A stretch of 64,000 bases of DNA, from assembly GCF_001665605.1 (NCBI RefSeq), contig NZ_LZSV01000023.1, forward strand, positions 27,738 through 91,737, given 5' to 3'. The translations under genes were made by a program, and so were the position numbers. This DNA comes from Mycobacterium sp. 852014-50255_SCH5639931. GTDB lineage: Bacteria; Actinomycetota; Actinomycetes; Mycobacteriales; Mycobacteriaceae. This document shows, piece by piece, positions 8,332 to 19,413 of the stretch; the stretch's first letter is position 1, and the number at the start of each line of letters is the position of its first letter. The notes beneath the pieces are model-generated. The model did no database searches. It saw nothing but the letters and a program-made list of their open reading frames with translations, and had not been told where the DNA came from.

Positions 8332-9870
8332 GTGGTGCCGATGCCCACGGGGCTGCGGCCCAGCGCCGGTGCTGGCACGCGCCTGCCCGCACTGGCGGCA
8401 CAGGTCGGGGCGGTGCTCGCCGACCACGGCGCGGTGGTGCCCGACGTCGCGGTCACCGGCGTCACGCTGCGTGCCCAGGACGTGCGGCCCGGTGACCTGT
8501 TCGCCGCGCTGACCGGCGCGTCGACGCACGGGGCCCGCTACGCGGCCGAGGCGATCGAGCACGGCGCCGTCGCGGTCCTCACCGACGCCGCCGGGGTGGC
8601 GGAGATGGGTGCGTCGGCATCGGCCGTCCCGACGCTGGTGCACCCGGCGCCCCGCAACGTGCTCGGCGCTCTGGCCGCCACGGTGTACGGGCACCCGTCG
8701 GAGCGGACGACGGTGGTCGGGATCACCGGAACCTCCGGCAAGACCACCACGACGTATCTGGTCGAATCCGGGCTGCGCGCCGCCGGCCGGACGGCCGGGC
8801 TGATCGGCACGGTCGGCATCCGCATCGCCGGCGCGGACGTTCCGAGCGCGCTGACCACCCCGGAGGCCCCCGCGCTGCAGGCCATGTTCGCGGCGATGGC
8901 CGAGCGCGGGGTGGACACCGTCGTCATGGAGGTGTCCAGCCACGCGCTGGCGCTGGGCCGCGTGGACGGCACCGGGTTCGCGGTGGGCGCCTTCACCAAC
9001 CTGTCCCGCGACCACCTCGACTTTCACCCCACCATGGCGGACTACTTCGAGGCCAAGGCGAAGCTGTTCGATCCGGCCTCGCCGCTGCGGGCCCGCCGGG
9101 TTGTGGTCTGCATCGACGACGACGCCGGGCGCGCCATGGCCGCCCGGGCCGGCGACGCGATCACCGTCAGCACCGGCGACCAGCCCGCGCATTGGCGCGC
9201 CATGGACGTGACCCCGCTGGGCGGCGGGGGACAGCAGTTCACCGCAATCGACCCCGCCGGCGTGCGCCATCGGGTCGGCATCCGGCTACCGGGGCATTAC
9301 AACATCGCCAATTGCCTTGTCGCGCTGGCGATTTTGGATGCGGTGGGCGTGTCTCCGGAGCAGGCGGCGCCGGGGCTGCTCGAGACCCGGGTGCCCGGCC
9401 GGATGCAAGACATCGACTGCGGCCAGGATTTCCTCGCGCTGGTCGACTACGCACACAAGCCGGGCGCGTTGCGGGCGGTGCTGACCACCCTGGCGCGTCC
9501 GGGGCGCCGGCTGGCGGTGGTGTTCGGCGCCGGCGGCGAGCGCGACCCGGGCAAGCGGGCGCCGATGGGCGCGACGGCGGCCGAGCTGGCCGACCTGGTC
9601 GTCGTCACCGACGACAACCCGCGCGGCGAGGACCCCGCCGCCATCCGCCGCGAGATCCTGGCCGGGGCGGCCGCCAGCGGCGGTGCGGCCGAGGTGGTCG
9701 AGATCGGCGACCGGCGGGCGGCGATCGAACACGCGGTGGCCTGGGCCGGGCCGGGCGACGTGGTCCTGGTGGCGGGCAAAGGCCACGAAACGGGCCAGCG
9801 CGCGGCGGGGGAGGTCCGCCCCTTCGACGACCGGGTGGAGCTGGAACGAGCGCTGAAGGCGCGGCGATGA
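8332..9870 (+). CDS. murE: MurE, UDP-MurNAc-L-Ala-D-Glu:meso-diaminopimelate ligase
   Basis: 512 aa. ATP-dependent addition of meso-DAP to UDP-MurNAc-dipeptide in the cytoplasm. The P-loop is G130-I-T-G-T-S-G-K137-T. The DAP-selecting DNPR motif is at 428-431, as expected for a mycobacterium. A late GKGHETGQ motif is present. GTG 8332 has GGAGG at 8318-8322 upstream; GTG 8335 is nearly as good. The stop overlaps murF (ATGA). In M. tuberculosis I recall a PE_PGRS gene and three others between pbpB and murE; here only the 57-bp tandem repeat and a short leader separate them. Confidence 0.96.
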   Translation: MVPMPTGLRPSAGAGTRLPALAAQVGAVLADHGAVVPDVAVTGVTLRAQDVRPGDLFAALTGASTHGARYAAEAIEHGAVAVLTDAAGVAEMGASASAVPTLVHPAPRNVLGALAATVYGHPSERTTVVGITGTSGKTTTTYLVESGLRAAGRTAGLIGTVGIRIAGADVPSALTTPEAPALQAMFAAMAERGVDTVVMEVSSHALALGRVDGTGFAVGAFTNLSRDHLDFHPTMADYFEAKAKLFDPASPLRARRVVVCIDDDAGRAMAARAGDAITVSTGDQPAHWRAMDVTPLGGGGQQFTAIDPAGVRHRVGIRLPGHYNIANCLVALAILDAVGVSPEQAAPGLLETRVPGRMQDIDCGQDFLALVDYAHKPGALRAVLTTLARPGRRLAVVFGAGGERDPGKRAPMGATAAELADLVVVTDDNPRGEDPAAIRREILAGAAASGGAAEVVEIGDRRAAIEHAVAWAGPGDVVLVAGKGHETGQRAAGEVRPFDDRVELERALKARR

Positions 9871-11405
9871 TCGACCTGACCGTCGCGCAGATCGCCGACA
9901 TCGTCGGCGGCACGCTGGCCGACATCTCGCCGCAGGCCGCCGCCGGGCTCCGCGTCACCGGCACCGTCGAATTCGACTCGCGCGCAGTCGGTCCCGGCGG
10001 CCTGTTCCTCGCGCTGCCGGGGGCCCATGCCGACGGGCATGACTACGCGGGCGCGGCGGCGGCGGCCGGCGCGGTCGCCGTCCTGGCGGCCCGGCCGGTG
10101 GGGGTGCCCGCCATCGTCGTGCCTCCGGCACCGACGGCCCGCCGCGCCGACGGCGGCCTGGCCGGGGTGCTCGAACACGACACCGACGGCTCGGGCGCGG
10201 CGGTGCTGGCCGCGCTGGCCAAGCTGGCCAGGGCCGTGGCCGCGGAGCTGGTGGCGGGCGGGCTGACCATCGTCGGAATCACCGGCTCGTCGGGTAAGAC
10301 GTCGACCAAAGACCTGGTGGCCGCCGTGCTAGAGCCGCTGGGCGAGGTGGTCGCGCCGCCCGGGTCGTTCAACAACGAGCTGGGACACCCCTGGACGGTG
10401 TTGCGCGCGACGCGCAGCACCGACTACCTGGTGCTCGAGATGTCGGCCCGCCATCCCGGCAATATCGCCGCGCTGGCCGAGATCGCCCCGCCGACGATCG
10501 GGGTGGTCCTCAACGTCGGGACCGCCCACCTCGGCGAGTTCGGCTCCCGGGAAGCCATCGCGCGTACCAAATCCGAACTGCCCCAATCTGTTCCGTCATC
10601 CGGAGTGGTCATCCTCAACGCCGACGACCCGATTGTGGCGGCGATGGCCGACGTCACCGAGGCGCGGGTGGTGCGGGTCAGCCGGTCCAGCCGCACCGAT
10701 TCCGGTCCCAGCGACGTCTGGGCCGACGGAGTGTCGCTGGACGAACTGGCCAGGCCCCGCTTTACCCTGCACGCGATGGACAGCGCGGTCGAGGTGCGGC
10801 TGGGCGTGTACGGCGACCATCAGGTCGCCAACGCGCTGTGCGCCGCCGCCGTCGCGCTGCAATGCGGCGCCACCGTCGAGCAGGTCGCCGCCGCGCTGGC
10901 GCACGCCGGGCCGGTGTCGCGGCACCGGATGCACGTGACCACCCGCGCGGACGGGGTCACGGTGATCGACGACGCCTACAACGCCAACCCAGACTCGATG
11001 CGCGCCGGACTGCAGGCGCTGGCCTGGATCGCCCACGGCGCCGACGAAAAGCGCAGGAGCTGGGCGGTGCTGGGCGAAATGGCCGAGCTCGGCGAGGATG
11101 CGGTGGCCGAACACGATCGCATCGGCCGGATGGCCGTGCGCTTAGATGTGTCTCGACTTGTCGTCGTGGGAAGTGGGAGGTCGATGAGCGCCATGCACCA
11201 CGGAGCGGTCATGGAGGGCTCGTGGGGAGCTTCCGGTGATCGGGGGGCCGTCAACGTGGCCGATGCCGACGCCGCCCTCGCGTTGCTGCGGGCCGAAGTC
11301 CGGCCCGGCGACGTGATCCTGGTCAAGGCCTCCAACGCGGCCGGGCTGGGCGCACTGGCCGACGCGCTGGCCGCAGAAGACACCGAGAGCGGGACGGGCG
11401 CGTGA
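9867..11405 (+). CDS. murF: MurF, UDP-MurNAc-tripeptide:D-Ala-D-Ala ligase
   Basis: 512 aa, close to the 510 aa of M. tuberculosis. It adds D-Ala-D-Ala to complete the UDP-MurNAc-pentapeptide. The P-loop is G137-I-T-G-S-S-G-K144-T, followed by the conserved [13 protein letters not shown] segment and the C-terminal [11 protein letters not shown] motif of MurF. ATG 9867 overlaps the murE stop, so the true gene starts far inside a longer open frame that begins within murE. The stop overlaps mraY by GTGA, and it sits in a run of tightly coupled lipid II genes. Confidence 0.96.
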   Translation: MIDLTVAQIADIVGGTLADISPQAAAGLRVTGTVEFDSRAVGPGGLFLALPGAHADGHDYAGAAAAAGAVAVLAARPVGVPAIVVPPAPTARRADGGLAGVLEHDTDGSGAAVLAALAKLARAVAAELVAGGLTIVGITGSSGKTSTKDLVAAVLEPLGEVVAPPGSFNNELGHPWTVLRATRSTDYLVLEMSARHPGNIAALAEIAPPTIGVVLNVGTAHLGEFGSREAIARTKSELPQSVPSSGVVILNADDPIVAAMADVTEARVVRVSRSSRTDSGPSDVWADGVSLDELARPRFTLHAMDSAVEVRLGVYGDHQVANALCAAAVALQCGATVEQVAAALAHAGPVSRHRMHVTTRADGVTVIDDAYNANPDSMRAGLQALAWIAHGADEKRRSWAVLGEMAELGEDAVAEHDRIGRMAVRLDVSRLVVVGSGRSMSAMHHGAVMEGSWGASGDRGAVNVADADAALALLRAEVRPGDVILVKASNAAGLGALADALAAEDTESGTGA

Positions 11406-12481
11406 GGCAGATCCTGATCGCGGTGGCCGTCGCGCTCGCCGTGTCAATCCTGTTGACGCCGGCGCTGATTCGGTTGTTCACCCGGCAGGGCTTCGGCCAT
11501 CACACCCGTGAGGACGGCCCGCCCAGCCATCACGCCAAGCGCGGCACGCCGTCGATGGGAGGGGTGGCGATCCTGGCCGGCATCTGGGCGGGATACCTCG
11601 GGACGCACCTGGCCGGGCTGGCCTTCGACGGCGAGGGCGTTACCGCGTCGGGTCTCCTGGTGCTGGGCCTGGCGACCGTGCTCGGTGGCGTCGGCTTCCT
11701 CGACGACCTGATCAAGGTTCGCCGGTCGCGCAATCTCGGGCTGAACAAGACGGCCAAGATCGTCGGGCAGGTAGCCGCCGCGGTGCTGTTCGGGGTGCTG
11801 GTGTTGCGGTTCCGCAATGGCAGCGGGTTGACACCGGCCAGCTCGGACCTGTCCTACGTGCGCGAGATCGCCACGGTCACTTTGGCTCCGGGGCTGTTCG
11901 TGTTGTTCTGCGTGGTGGTCGTCAGCGCCTGGTCCAACGCGGTCAACTTCACCGACGGCCTCGACGGGCTGGCCGCGGGGTGCATGGCGATGGTTACCGC
12001 CGCCTACGTGTTGATCACCTTCTGGCAGTACCGCAACGCCTGCGTCACCGCGCCGGGCCTGGGCTGCTACAACGTGCGTGACCCGCTGGACCTGGCGCTC
12101 GTCGCGGCCGCCACCGCGGGCGCCTGCATCGGCTTTTTGTGGTGGAATGCCGCTCCGGCAAAGATTTTCATGGGGGATACCGGATCACTGGCGCTGGGCG
12201 GCATCATCGCGGGCCTGTCGGTGACCAGCCGCACCGAGATCCTCGCCGTCGTGCTGGGGTCGCTGTTCGTCGCCGAGGTCACTTCGGTGGTGCTGCAGAT
12301 CCTGGCCTTCCGCACCACCGGGCGCCGGGTGTTCCGGATGGCGCCCTTCCACCACCACTTCGAGTTGGCCGGCTGGGCCGAAACCACGGTGATCATCCGC
12401 TTCTGGCTGCTCACGGCGATCACCTGCGGTCTGGGCGTGGCCCTTTTCTACGGTGAGTGGCTGGGCGCGATCGGTGCCTGA
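11402..12481 (+). CDS. mraY: MraY (MurX), phospho-MurNAc-pentapeptide translocase
   Basis: 359-aa polytopic membrane enzyme with about ten helices that transfers phospho-MurNAc-pentapeptide to decaprenyl phosphate, giving lipid I. Signatures include THHAK-type [12 protein letters not shown] near residue 41, [23 protein letters not shown] and [11 protein letters not shown], and the C-terminal [13 protein letters not shown]. All catalytic aspartates of the family appear intact. GTG 11402 overlaps murF, and the gene end overlaps the preferred murD start. Confidence 0.97.
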   Translation: MRQILIAVAVALAVSILLTPALIRLFTRQGFGHHTREDGPPSHHAKRGTPSMGGVAILAGIWAGYLGTHLAGLAFDGEGVTASGLLVLGLATVLGGVGFLDDLIKVRRSRNLGLNKTAKIVGQVAAAVLFGVLVLRFRNGSGLTPASSDLSYVREIATVTLAPGLFVLFCVVVVSAWSNAVNFTDGLDGLAAGCMAMVTAAYVLITFWQYRNACVTAPGLGCYNVRDPLDLALVAAATAGACIGFLWWNAAPAKIFMGDTGSLALGGIIAGLSVTSRTEILAVVLGSLFVAEVTSVVLQILAFRTTGRRVFRMAPFHHHFELAGWAETTVIIRFWLLTAITCGLGVALFYGEWLGAIGA

Positions 12482-13940
12482 CGTGCCCGGGCTCGAGCCC
12501 TTGGTGCCGGGCGCACCCGTGCTGGTGGCCGGCGGCGGCGTCACCGGCAAGGCGGTGCTGGCGGCCCTGGCCCGGTTCGGCGCGGCGCCGACCCTGTGCG
12601 ACGACGACCCCGCCACGCTGCGGCGCTACGCCGAAGCCGGCGTGGCGACCGTGACCACGCCGGCGGCCACGCAGCGCGTTGCGAAGTACGCGCTGGTGGT
12701 CACCAGCCCGGGATTTCGGCCGGACACACCGCTGCTGGTCGCCGCCGCGGCGGCGGGCGTGCCGGTCTGGGGCGACGTGGAATTGGCCTGGCGGCTCGAC
12801 GCGGCGGGCCAGTACGGGCCCCCGCGGCGCTGGCTCGTGGTGACCGGCACGAACGGCAAGACCACCACGACGTCGATGTTGCACGCGATGTTGAGCGCCG
12901 CGGGCCGGAGCAGCCTGTTGTGCGGCAATATCGGCGATCCGGTCCTCGATGTCCTCGACGCGCCCGCCGACCTGCTGGCCGTCGAGCTGTCCAGCTTCCA
13001 GCTGCACTGGGCGCCCTCGGTGCGGCCCGAGGCGGGCGTCGTCCTCAACATCGCCGAAGACCACCTGGATTGGCACTCCACCATGGCTGAGTACGCGGCG
13101 GCCAAGGCGCGGGTGCTCGACGGCCGGGTGGCGGTCGTGGGACTCGACGACGCCCGGGCGGCCGCGTTGCTCGACACCGCCGCGGCCCCGGTGCGCGTCG
13201 GCTTCCGGCTCGGCGAGCCGGCGACGGGCGAACTGGGCGTGCGCGACGGCCAACTCATCGACCGCGCCTTCGCCGACGACCTCGCGCTGCTGCCCGTCGA
13301 AACGATCCCGGTGCCGGGGCCCGTCGGCATCCTGGACGCGCTCGCCGCGGCGGCGCTGGCGCGCAGCGTCGGTGTGCCGGCCGGGGCGATCGCCGACGCG
13401 ATCGCGTCCTTCCGGGTGGGCCGGCACCGGGCCGAGGTGGTCGCGGTCGCCGACGGGATCACCTACGTCGACGACTCGAAGGCCACCAACCCGCACGCCG
13501 CCGAGGCGTCCGTGCTGGCCTACCCCCGCGTGGTGTGGGTGGCCGGCGGTTTGCTCAAGGGCGCTTCGGTGGACGCCGAGGTCGCCAAAATGGCCCCCCG
13601 GCTGGTCGGCGCGGTGCTCATCGGCCGAGATCGCGAAGAGGTTGCAGAGGCGTTATCGCGACACGCGCCGGATGTGCCCGTCGTCCAGGTTGTGACAGGC
13701 GAGGATGCTGATATGAATGCGACGGCTGTGGTTGTTGGTGCAGATGTGACAGAAGTGAAACATTCGGGCGGGGATCTCGGCACTTCCGTCATGACCGCGG
13801 CGGTGGCCGCGGCCCGCGACCTGGCCCGGCCCGGCGACACGGTGTTGCTGGCGCCGGCCGGCGCGTCGTTCGACCAGTTCAGCGGGTATGCCGACCGTGG
13901 CGACGCCTTCGCTGCCGCCGTCCGCGCGGCCACCCGGTAG
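12474..13940 (+). CDS. murD: MurD, UDP-MurNAc-L-alanine:D-glutamate ligase
   Basis: 488 aa with the chosen start. It adds D-Glu to UDP-MurNAc-L-Ala. The N-terminal nucleotide fold is [13 protein letters not shown], the P-loop is G125-T-N-G-K129-T, and the late [10 protein letters not shown] motif belongs to MurD. The start is ambiguous: GTG 12474 (8-nt overlap with mraY), GTG 12483 (485 aa, closest in length to M. tuberculosis MurD at 486) and GTG 12453 are all in frame and none has a strong ribosome-binding site. Six nucleotides separate the stop from ftsW. Confidence 0.94.
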   Translation: MPDVPGLEPLVPGAPVLVAGGGVTGKAVLAALARFGAAPTLCDDDPATLRRYAEAGVATVTTPAATQRVAKYALVVTSPGFRPDTPLLVAAAAAGVPVWGDVELAWRLDAAGQYGPPRRWLVVTGTNGKTTTTSMLHAMLSAAGRSSLLCGNIGDPVLDVLDAPADLLAVELSSFQLHWAPSVRPEAGVVLNIAEDHLDWHSTMAEYAAAKARVLDGRVAVVGLDDARAAALLDTAAAPVRVGFRLGEPATGELGVRDGQLIDRAFADDLALLPVETIPVPGPVGILDALAAAALARSVGVPAGAIADAIASFRVGRHRAEVVAVADGITYVDDSKATNPHAAEASVLAYPRVVWVAGGLLKGASVDAEVAKMAPRLVGAVLIGRDREEVAEALSRHAPDVPVVQVVTGEDADMNATAVVVGADVTEVKHSGGDLGTSVMTAAVAAARDLARPGDTVLLAPAGASFDQFSGYADRGDAFAAAVRAATR

Positions 13941-13946
13941 GCGGGC

Positions 13947-15581
13947 GTGGGTAATCCGCTGGCCCGGCTGAGAGGCCGGGGCAAAGCAACCGAAGCGACC
14001 GCCGACACCGCCGCGGCCGAGCCGGGCGAGGCCGACGCCGACGAGGCGACCGGCCCCGTGAGCACCGCCGGCACGTCGGAGGCCAAGCCGGCCGCGAAAA
14101 CGCAGGTCAAAAACGAAGAGCGCGGCCGGTTCGGCGCCTGGCTGAGCCGGCCCATGACCTCCTTCCACCTGATCATCGCGGTGGCCGGGCTGCTGACCAC
14201 GCTCGGCCTGATCATGGTGCTGTCGGCGTCGGGGGTGCGGTCCTACGACGCCGACGGGTCGGCCTGGGTGATCTTCGGCAAGCAGGTGCTGTGGACGGTG
14301 ATCGGCCTGATCGCCTGCTACGCCTCGCTGCGCATGTCGGTGCGGTTCATCCGCCGCGTCGCCTTCACCGGGTACGTCGTCACCGTCATCCTGCTGGTGC
14401 TCGTACTGGTGCCGGGCATCGGAAACCTGGCCAACGGGTCGCGGAAGTGGTTCGTCATCGCCGGCTTCTCCATGCAGCCGTCCGAGCTGGCCAAGATCGC
14501 CTTCGCCATCTGGGGTGCGCATCTGCTGGCGGCCCGCCGGCTGGAGCGGGCCTCGCTGCGCGAGATGCTGATCCCGCTGGTCCCGGCCGCAGTCATCGCG
14601 CTGGCGCTGATCGTGGCCCAGCCCGACCTCGGGCAGACGGTGTCGCTGGGCATCATCCTGCTCGCGCTGCTGTGGTACGCCGGGCTGCCGCTGCGCGTCT
14701 TCGCCACCTCGCTGCTGGCGGTCGTCATGGCCGGCGCGATCCTGGCCATGTCCGCGGGTTACCGCTCGGACCGGGTGAAGTCCTGGATGAACCCCGAGAA
14801 CGACCCCATGGACACCGGCTACCAGGCCCGCCAGGCGAAGTACGCCCTGGCCCACGGCGGCATCTTCGGCGACGGCCTGGGGCAGGGCGTGGCCAAGTGG
14901 AACTACCTGCCCAACGCCCACAACGACTTCATCTTCGCGATCATCGGCGAGGAACTGGGCTTCGTCGGCGCGTTCGGCCTGCTCGTTCTGTTCGGGTTGT
15001 TCGCCTACACCGGGATGCGCATCGCCCGGCGCTCGGCCGACCCGTTCCTGCGGCTGTTGACCGCCACCACGACGATGTGGGTGCTGGGCCAGGCGTTCAT
15101 CAACATCGGTTACGTGATCGGGATCCTGCCGGTGACCGGCATTCAGCTGCCGCTCATCTCTGCGGGCGGAACCTCCACGGCGGCAACGCTTTTCATGATC
15201 GGGATCATGGCCAACGCGGCCCGTCACGAACCAGAGGCGGTGGCCGCGCTGCGCGCCGGCCGGGACGACAAGGTGAACCGGTTCCTGCGGCTGCCCCTGC
15301 CCCAGCCGTACGTCCCGACCCGGCTGGAGTCGTTCCGCGACCGCAAGCGCGGCGGCAAGCAACCGGCCAAGGGTGCCCCTTCGCGCAACGGCACCCGGAA
15401 GGCCGCCCAGGCGCCCGCCCGCAAGCGTTCCCGCAAGGCTGAGGAACCGCTGCGGCCGGCCTTCTCCAGCACAGCCGCCCGGCCGACCCGCAGGGCGGTG
15501 CATCATGGATCTGGCCAGCGGTACGCCGGCCAGCGCCAGGCACGGCGCGCTCGCGCATTGGAAGGTCAGCGTTACGGGTGA
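13947..15581 (+). CDS. ftsW: FtsW, septal peptidoglycan glycosyltransferase (SEDS family)
   Basis: 544 aa. The cytoplasmic N-terminus (about 70 residues, Ala/Glu-rich) precedes about ten membrane segments and a long basic C-terminal tail rich in Arg/Lys/Pro. The SEDS signature [16 protein letters not shown] is present, as is the late [15 protein letters not shown]. FtsW polymerises lipid II at the septum with PbpB. In mycobacteria its C-terminal tail is reported to contact FtsZ, whose acidic terminal motif is also present in this window. GTG 13947 lies 6 nt after murD and the end overlaps murG by GTGA. Confidence 0.95.
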   Translation: MGNPLARLRGRGKATEATADTAAAEPGEADADEATGPVSTAGTSEAKPAAKTQVKNEERGRFGAWLSRPMTSFHLIIAVAGLLTTLGLIMVLSASGVRSYDADGSAWVIFGKQVLWTVIGLIACYASLRMSVRFIRRVAFTGYVVTVILLVLVLVPGIGNLANGSRKWFVIAGFSMQPSELAKIAFAIWGAHLLAARRLERASLREMLIPLVPAAVIALALIVAQPDLGQTVSLGIILLALLWYAGLPLRVFATSLLAVVMAGAILAMSAGYRSDRVKSWMNPENDPMDTGYQARQAKYALAHGGIFGDGLGQGVAKWNYLPNAHNDFIFAIIGEELGFVGAFGLLVLFGLFAYTGMRIARRSADPFLRLLTATTTMWVLGQAFINIGYVIGILPVTGIQLPLISAGGTSTAATLFMIGIMANAARHEPEAVAALRAGRDDKVNRFLRLPLPQPYVPTRLESFRDRKRGGKQPAKGAPSRNGTRKAAQAPARKRSRKAEEPLRPAFSSTAARPTRRAVHHGSGQRYAGQRQARRARALEGQRYG

Positions 15582-16798
15582 ACGACACGGTCAGCAAGCC
15601 GGCCGGGGGGGGGGGGGCAACCCCCCCGCCCGCCGGTGCCGCGTTGTCGGCTCTTAAGCCCCTCAAGCCGCTGTCGGTGGTGCTGGCCGGCGGGGGCACC
15701 GCCGGTCACGTGGAGCCCGCGATGGCGGTGGCAGACGCGCTGAGCGCGCTCGATCCGCAGGTTCGCATCACCGCGCTGGGCACCCACCGCGGGCTGGAGA
15801 CCCGGCTGGTGCCCGAGCGCGGTTACCACCTCGAGCTGATCACGCCGGTGCCGCTACCGCGCAAGCCCAGCGGCGACCTGGCCCGGTTGCCCCCGCGGGT
15901 ATGGCGCGCGGTCCGGGAGGTGCGGGCCGTGCTCGAGGCGGTCGACGCCGACGTCATCATCGGCTTCGGCGGATACGTGGCGCTACCGGCGTACCTCGCC
16001 GCCCGCGGGATTCCCCGCGGTCTCGGCCGCAGGCGCCGCGTCCCGGTGCTGATCCACGAAGCCAACGCCAGCGCCGGGCTGGCTAACCGGGTCGGCGCCC
16101 GCCGTGCCGACCGGGTGCTCTCCGCGGTGCCCGATTGCGGGCTGCCGCGCGCCGAGGTGGTCGGGATACCGGTGCGGGAGGCCATCACCTCGCTCGACCG
16201 CGCCGCCCTGCGCGCCGAGGCGCGCAGGCACTTCGGCTTCGCCGACGACGCGCGGGTGTTGCTGGTGTTCGGCGGCTCGCAGGGCGCCGTGTCGCTGAAC
16301 CGGGCCGTGTCCGGGGCCGCCGCCGACCTGGCCGCCGCGGGCGTGTCGGTACTGCACGCGCACGGACCGAAAAACACCCTCGAGCTGCGACAGAGCCAAC
16401 CCGGTGACCCGCCGTACGTGGCGGTGCCCTATCTCGACCGGATGGATCTGGCCTACGCCGCCGCCGACCTGGCGATCTGCCGGTCGGGGGCCATGACCGT
16501 CGCCGAGGTCTCGGCGGTCGGCCTGCCGGCCATCTATGTGCCGCTGCCGATCGGCAACGGCGAGCAGCGGCTCAACGCGCTGCCGGTGGTCAACGCCGGG
16601 GGCGGAATGGTGGTCGCTGACGCCGCCTTGACGCCGGAGCTGGTCGCCCGCGAGGTGGCCGGGCTGCTCAACGACCCGCCGCGGTTGGCGGCGATGACGA
16701 CGGCCGCCGCGCGCGTGGGGCACCCCGACGCGGCGCGCCAGGTGGCACAGGCGGCGCTGGACATCGCCAGGAAGGCAGCGGCGGGAGGGCGACGGTGA
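15578..16798 (+). CDS. murG: MurG, lipid II-forming GlcNAc transferase
   Basis: 406 aa. It transfers GlcNAc from UDP-GlcNAc to lipid I on the inner face of the membrane. After a low-complexity leader of about 33 residues comes the GT-B N-domain with [20 protein letters not shown]. The C-domain has [14 protein letters not shown] and the UDP-GlcNAc-binding [18 protein letters not shown] 15578 overlaps ftsW. The N-terminal peptide [10 protein letters not shown] resembles the M. tuberculosis start as I recall it. Codons 10-13 lie in an uninterrupted run of 13 G. The stop overlaps murC (GTGA). Confidence 0.95.
   Translation: MNDTVSKPAGGGGATPPPAGAALSALKPLKPLSVVLAGGGTAGHVEPAMAVADALSALDPQVRITALGTHRGLETRLVPERGYHLELITPVPLPRKPSGDLARLPPRVWRAVREVRAVLEAVDADVIIGFGGYVALPAYLAARGIPRGLGRRRRVPVLIHEANASAGLANRVGARRADRVLSAVPDCGLPRAEVVGIPVREAITSLDRAALRAEARRHFGFADDARVLLVFGGSQGAVSLNRAVSGAAADLAAAGVSVLHAHGPKNTLELRQSQPGDPPYVAVPYLDRMDLAYAAADLAICRSGAMTVAEVSAVGLPAIYVPLPIGNGEQRLNALPVVNAGGGMVVADAALTPELVAREVAGLLNDPPRLAAMTTAAARVGHPDAARQVAQAALDIARKAAAGGRR
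15605..15627 (+). repeat. 13-G homopolymer and facing 7-C run at the start of murG
   Basis: G occupies 15605-15617 without interruption, followed by CAA and seven C (15621-15627). The last seven G and the seven C can form a 7-bp hairpin with a 3-nt loop. The tract encodes Gly-Gly-Gly-Gly near the N-terminus of an essential enzyme. It is a slippage-prone site in replication, transcription or sequencing. Confidence 0.9.
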
Positions 16799-18255
16799 AC
16801 GCCGAACAGCTGCCGCCCGAGCTGCAGCGGGTGCACATGGTGGGCATCGGCGGCGCCGGCATGTCGGGCATCGCCCGCATCCTGCTGGACCGCGGCGCGC
16901 TGGTATCCGGGTCGGACGCCAAGGAGTCGCGCGGCGTGCACGCGTTGCGGGCCCGGGGCGCGTCGATCCGCATCGGCCACGACGCGTCGTCGCTCGACCT
17001 GTTGCCAGGCGGCCCGACCGCGGTCATCACCACCCACGCCGCCATCCCGAAGACCAACCCCGAGCTCGTCGAAGCCCGGCGGCGCGGCATCCCGGTGATC
17101 CTGCGGCCGGCGGTGCTGGCCCGGCTGATGGACGGGCGCACGACGCTGATGGTCACCGGCACGCATGGCAAGACCACGACGACGTCCATGTTGATCGTGG
17201 CGCTGCAGCACTGCGGACGTGATCCGTCGTTCGCGGTCGGCGGCGAGATGGGGGAGGCCGGAACCAACGCCCATCACGGCAGCGGCGACTGCTTCGTGGC
17301 CGAGGCCGACGAAAGCGACGGCTCGCTGCTCGAGTACACGCCCAACGTCGCGGTGGTCACCAACATCGAGGCCGATCACCTGGACTTCTACGGCAGCCCC
17401 GACGCCTACGTCGGGGTGTTCGACGCCTTCGTGGAGCGGCTCGCCCCGGGGGGAGCGCTGGTGGTGTGCGTCGACGACCCGGGCGCTGCCGCGCTGGCGG
17501 GGCGCAGCGCCGAGCTGGGAATCCGGGTGCTGCGCTACGGATCCGCGCCGGAAAAGGACCACGCCGCCACCCTGTTGTCCTGGGAGCAGCAGGGCACCGA
17601 GGCGGTCGCGCACGTCCAGTTGGCGGGCGAAAAGTATCCCCGGGTGATGCGGCTTTCGGTGCCCGGACGGCACATGGCGCTCAACGCGCTCGGCGCGCTG
17701 CTGGCGGCGATCGAGATCGGCGCCCCGGTCGACGCGGTGCTCGACGGGCTGGCCGGATTCGAGGGGGTGCGCCGCCGGTTCGAACTCGTGGGCAACGCCG
17801 GGTCGGTGCGCGTCTTCGACGACTACGCCCACCATCCCACCGAGATCAGCGCCACGCTGGCGGCGGTCCGCACGGTCCTCGAGCAGAGCGGCGGCGGTCG
17901 CAGCCTGGTGGTGTTTCAGCCCCATTTGTATTCGCGCACAAAGGAATTCGCTGCGGAGTTCGGTCACGCACTCGATGCGGCCGACGAGGTGTTCGTCCTC
18001 GACGTCTACGGCGCGCGCGAGCAACCGCTCACCGGTGTCAGCGGCGCCAGCGTCGCCGAGCACGTCAGCGCGCCGGTGCGCTACCTGCCCAACTTCTCCG
18101 CCGTCGCCGAGCAGGTGGCCGCGGAGGCCGGCCCCGGCGACGTCATCGTCACCATGGGCGCGGGCGATGTGACCTTGCTCGGGCCGGAGATCGTGACCGC
18201 GCTGCGGGACAGGGACAACCGCAGCGCGCCCGGCCGGCCGGGGGTGTTGCGATGA
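16795..18255 (+). CDS. murC: MurC, UDP-MurNAc:L-alanine ligase
   Basis: 486 aa. First amino-acid addition to UDP-MurNAc. The N-terminal motif [17 protein letters not shown] is followed by the P-loop G122-T-H-G-K126-[11 protein letters not shown], and the C-terminal [10 protein letters not shown] and PHLYSRT motifs, all diagnostic of MurC. GTG 16795 overlaps the murG stop. The stop overlaps the ftsQ ATG. The length fits the family. Confidence 0.96.
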   Translation: MNAEQLPPELQRVHMVGIGGAGMSGIARILLDRGALVSGSDAKESRGVHALRARGASIRIGHDASSLDLLPGGPTAVITTHAAIPKTNPELVEARRRGIPVILRPAVLARLMDGRTTLMVTGTHGKTTTTSMLIVALQHCGRDPSFAVGGEMGEAGTNAHHGSGDCFVAEADESDGSLLEYTPNVAVVTNIEADHLDFYGSPDAYVGVFDAFVERLAPGGALVVCVDDPGAAALAGRSAELGIRVLRYGSAPEKDHAATLLSWEQQGTEAVAHVQLAGEKYPRVMRLSVPGRHMALNALGALLAAIEIGAPVDAVLDGLAGFEGVRRRFELVGNAGSVRVFDDYAHHPTEISATLAAVRTVLEQSGGGRSLVVFQPHLYSRTKEFAAEFGHALDAADEVFVLDVYGAREQPLTGVSGASVAEHVSAPVRYLPNFSAVAEQVAAEAGPGDVIVTMGAGDVTLLGPEIVTALRDRDNRSAPGRPGVLR

Positions 18256-19193
18256 CCCAGCCGAACGACGCCGAGGACACGGGCAATCTGCACGTGGGCG
18301 AGCCCGCCGGCGACGAGGTCACCGAGCCGCTGTTCGTCGGGGGACCCGGAGCCGAAACCCCGGTCACCCCGGACGAATTCGAGGGACCACGCCGGCGGGC
18401 CCGCCGCGAACGAGCCGAACGCCGCGCCGCGCAGGAGCGCGCCACCGCCATCGAGGAGGCCCGCCGCGAGGCCAAGCGCCGGGTTAGTGGACGCACGGTC
18501 GACGAGCCCAAACCCGTCGCGCGGGGCGTGGTCCGTGGCCTGAAGATGCTGTTGGTGACGGTGTTGCTGGTCGTCCTGGGGATCGGGCTCGCGCTGATCC
18601 TCTACTTCACGCCCGCGATGTCGGCCCGCAACATCGTCGTGGTCGGCACCGGGGTGGTGACCCGGGAAGAGGTGCTGGACGCGGCGCGGGTGCGGCCGGG
18701 GACGCCGCTACTGCAGATCAACACCAACCAGGTCGCCGACCGGGTGGCGGCGATCCGGCGGGTGGCCAGCGCGCGGGTGCAGCGGCAGTATCCGTCGGCG
18801 CTGCGTATCACCATCGTCGAGCGAGTTCCGGTGGCGGTGAAGGACTTTCCGGACGGTCCGCACCTCTTCGACCGTGACGGCGTCGATTTCGCGACCGGGC
18901 CGCCGCCGCCGGCGCTGCCGTATCTCGACGTCGCCGACCCCGGCCCGAACGACCCGGCGACCAAGGCCGCGTTGCAGGTGCTGACCGCGCTGCGGCCCGA
19001 AGTCGCGGGTCAGGTGGGCCGGGTCGCGGCCCCCTCGGTGGCCTCGATCACGCTCACGCTGGGCGACGGTCGCGTCGTCATCTGGGGGACGACCGATCGC
19101 ACCGACGAGAAGGCCGAGAAGCTGGCCGCGCTGCTGACCCAGCCCGGACGGACCTACGACGTCTCGAGCCCCGACCTCCCCACGGTGAAGTAG
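18252..19193 (+). CDS. ftsQ: FtsQ, divisome POTRA-domain membrane protein
   Basis: 313 aa, in line with 314 in M. tuberculosis. An acidic N-terminus and a charged Arg/Glu-rich cytoplasmic segment (about 40-85) precede one membrane helix (about 96-118) and the POTRA domain beginning [20 protein letters not shown] beta domain follows, with the [13 protein letters not shown] motif. FtsQ links early divisome proteins to FtsL/FtsB and regulates FtsW-PbpB. ATG 18252 overlaps the murC stop; the longer frame from 17466 lies inside murC and is not used. It is the last gene before the ftsZ promoter region. Confidence 0.94.
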   Translation: MTQPNDAEDTGNLHVGEPAGDEVTEPLFVGGPGAETPVTPDEFEGPRRRARRERAERRAAQERATAIEEARREAKRRVSGRTVDEPKPVARGVVRGLKMLLVTVLLVVLGIGLALILYFTPAMSARNIVVVGTGVVTREEVLDAARVRPGTPLLQINTNQVADRVAAIRRVASARVQRQYPSALRITIVERVPVAVKDFPDGPHLFDRDGVDFATGPPPPALPYLDVADPGPNDPATKAALQVLTALRPEVAGQVGRVAAPSVASITLTLGDGRVVIWGTTDRTDEKAEKLAALLTQPGRTYDVSSPDLPTVK

Positions 19194-19302
19194 CGGCGCC
19201 CCGTGTGACCGCCGTAACAGAAAAAATTTGCGGGCGGCGCGTCGGCGCGCCTGCGGGGTTAGGGCGCGCCATACCCATACCGTTCTGGTTGCGCGGAACT
19301 AC

Positions 19303-19326
19303 TTGACATAACTCTAACTCTATGGT
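19303..19326 (+). promoter_or_regulatory. Candidate ftsZ promoter elements
   Basis: A perfect TTGACA (19303-19308) and a TATGGT (19321-19326, TANNNT type) lie in the 220-nt ftsQ-ftsZ gap, within short direct repeats (AACTCT twice, GGTTGA twice). They are only 12 bp apart, so they cannot serve one promoter in the usual -35/-10 sense. More likely TATGGT acts alone, or TTGACA pairs with a weak hexamer further down. A dedicated ftsZ promoter is expected because ftsZ dosage exceeds that of its neighbours. Confidence 0.4.
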
Positions 19327-19413
19327 TGAGGTTGAGGGTTTGCCAGGGAGGATCGCGGACGCTCGGGAAGGAAACCCGTCGCGCAGAACTGAGCCCACCA
19401 GGGAGGAAAACGA

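Noticed and set aside
13653..15506. 617-codon minus-strand frame opposite murD/ftsW
   Set aside because: Composition is typical of frame shadows and it lacks any domain; the plus strand encodes clear MurD and FtsW.
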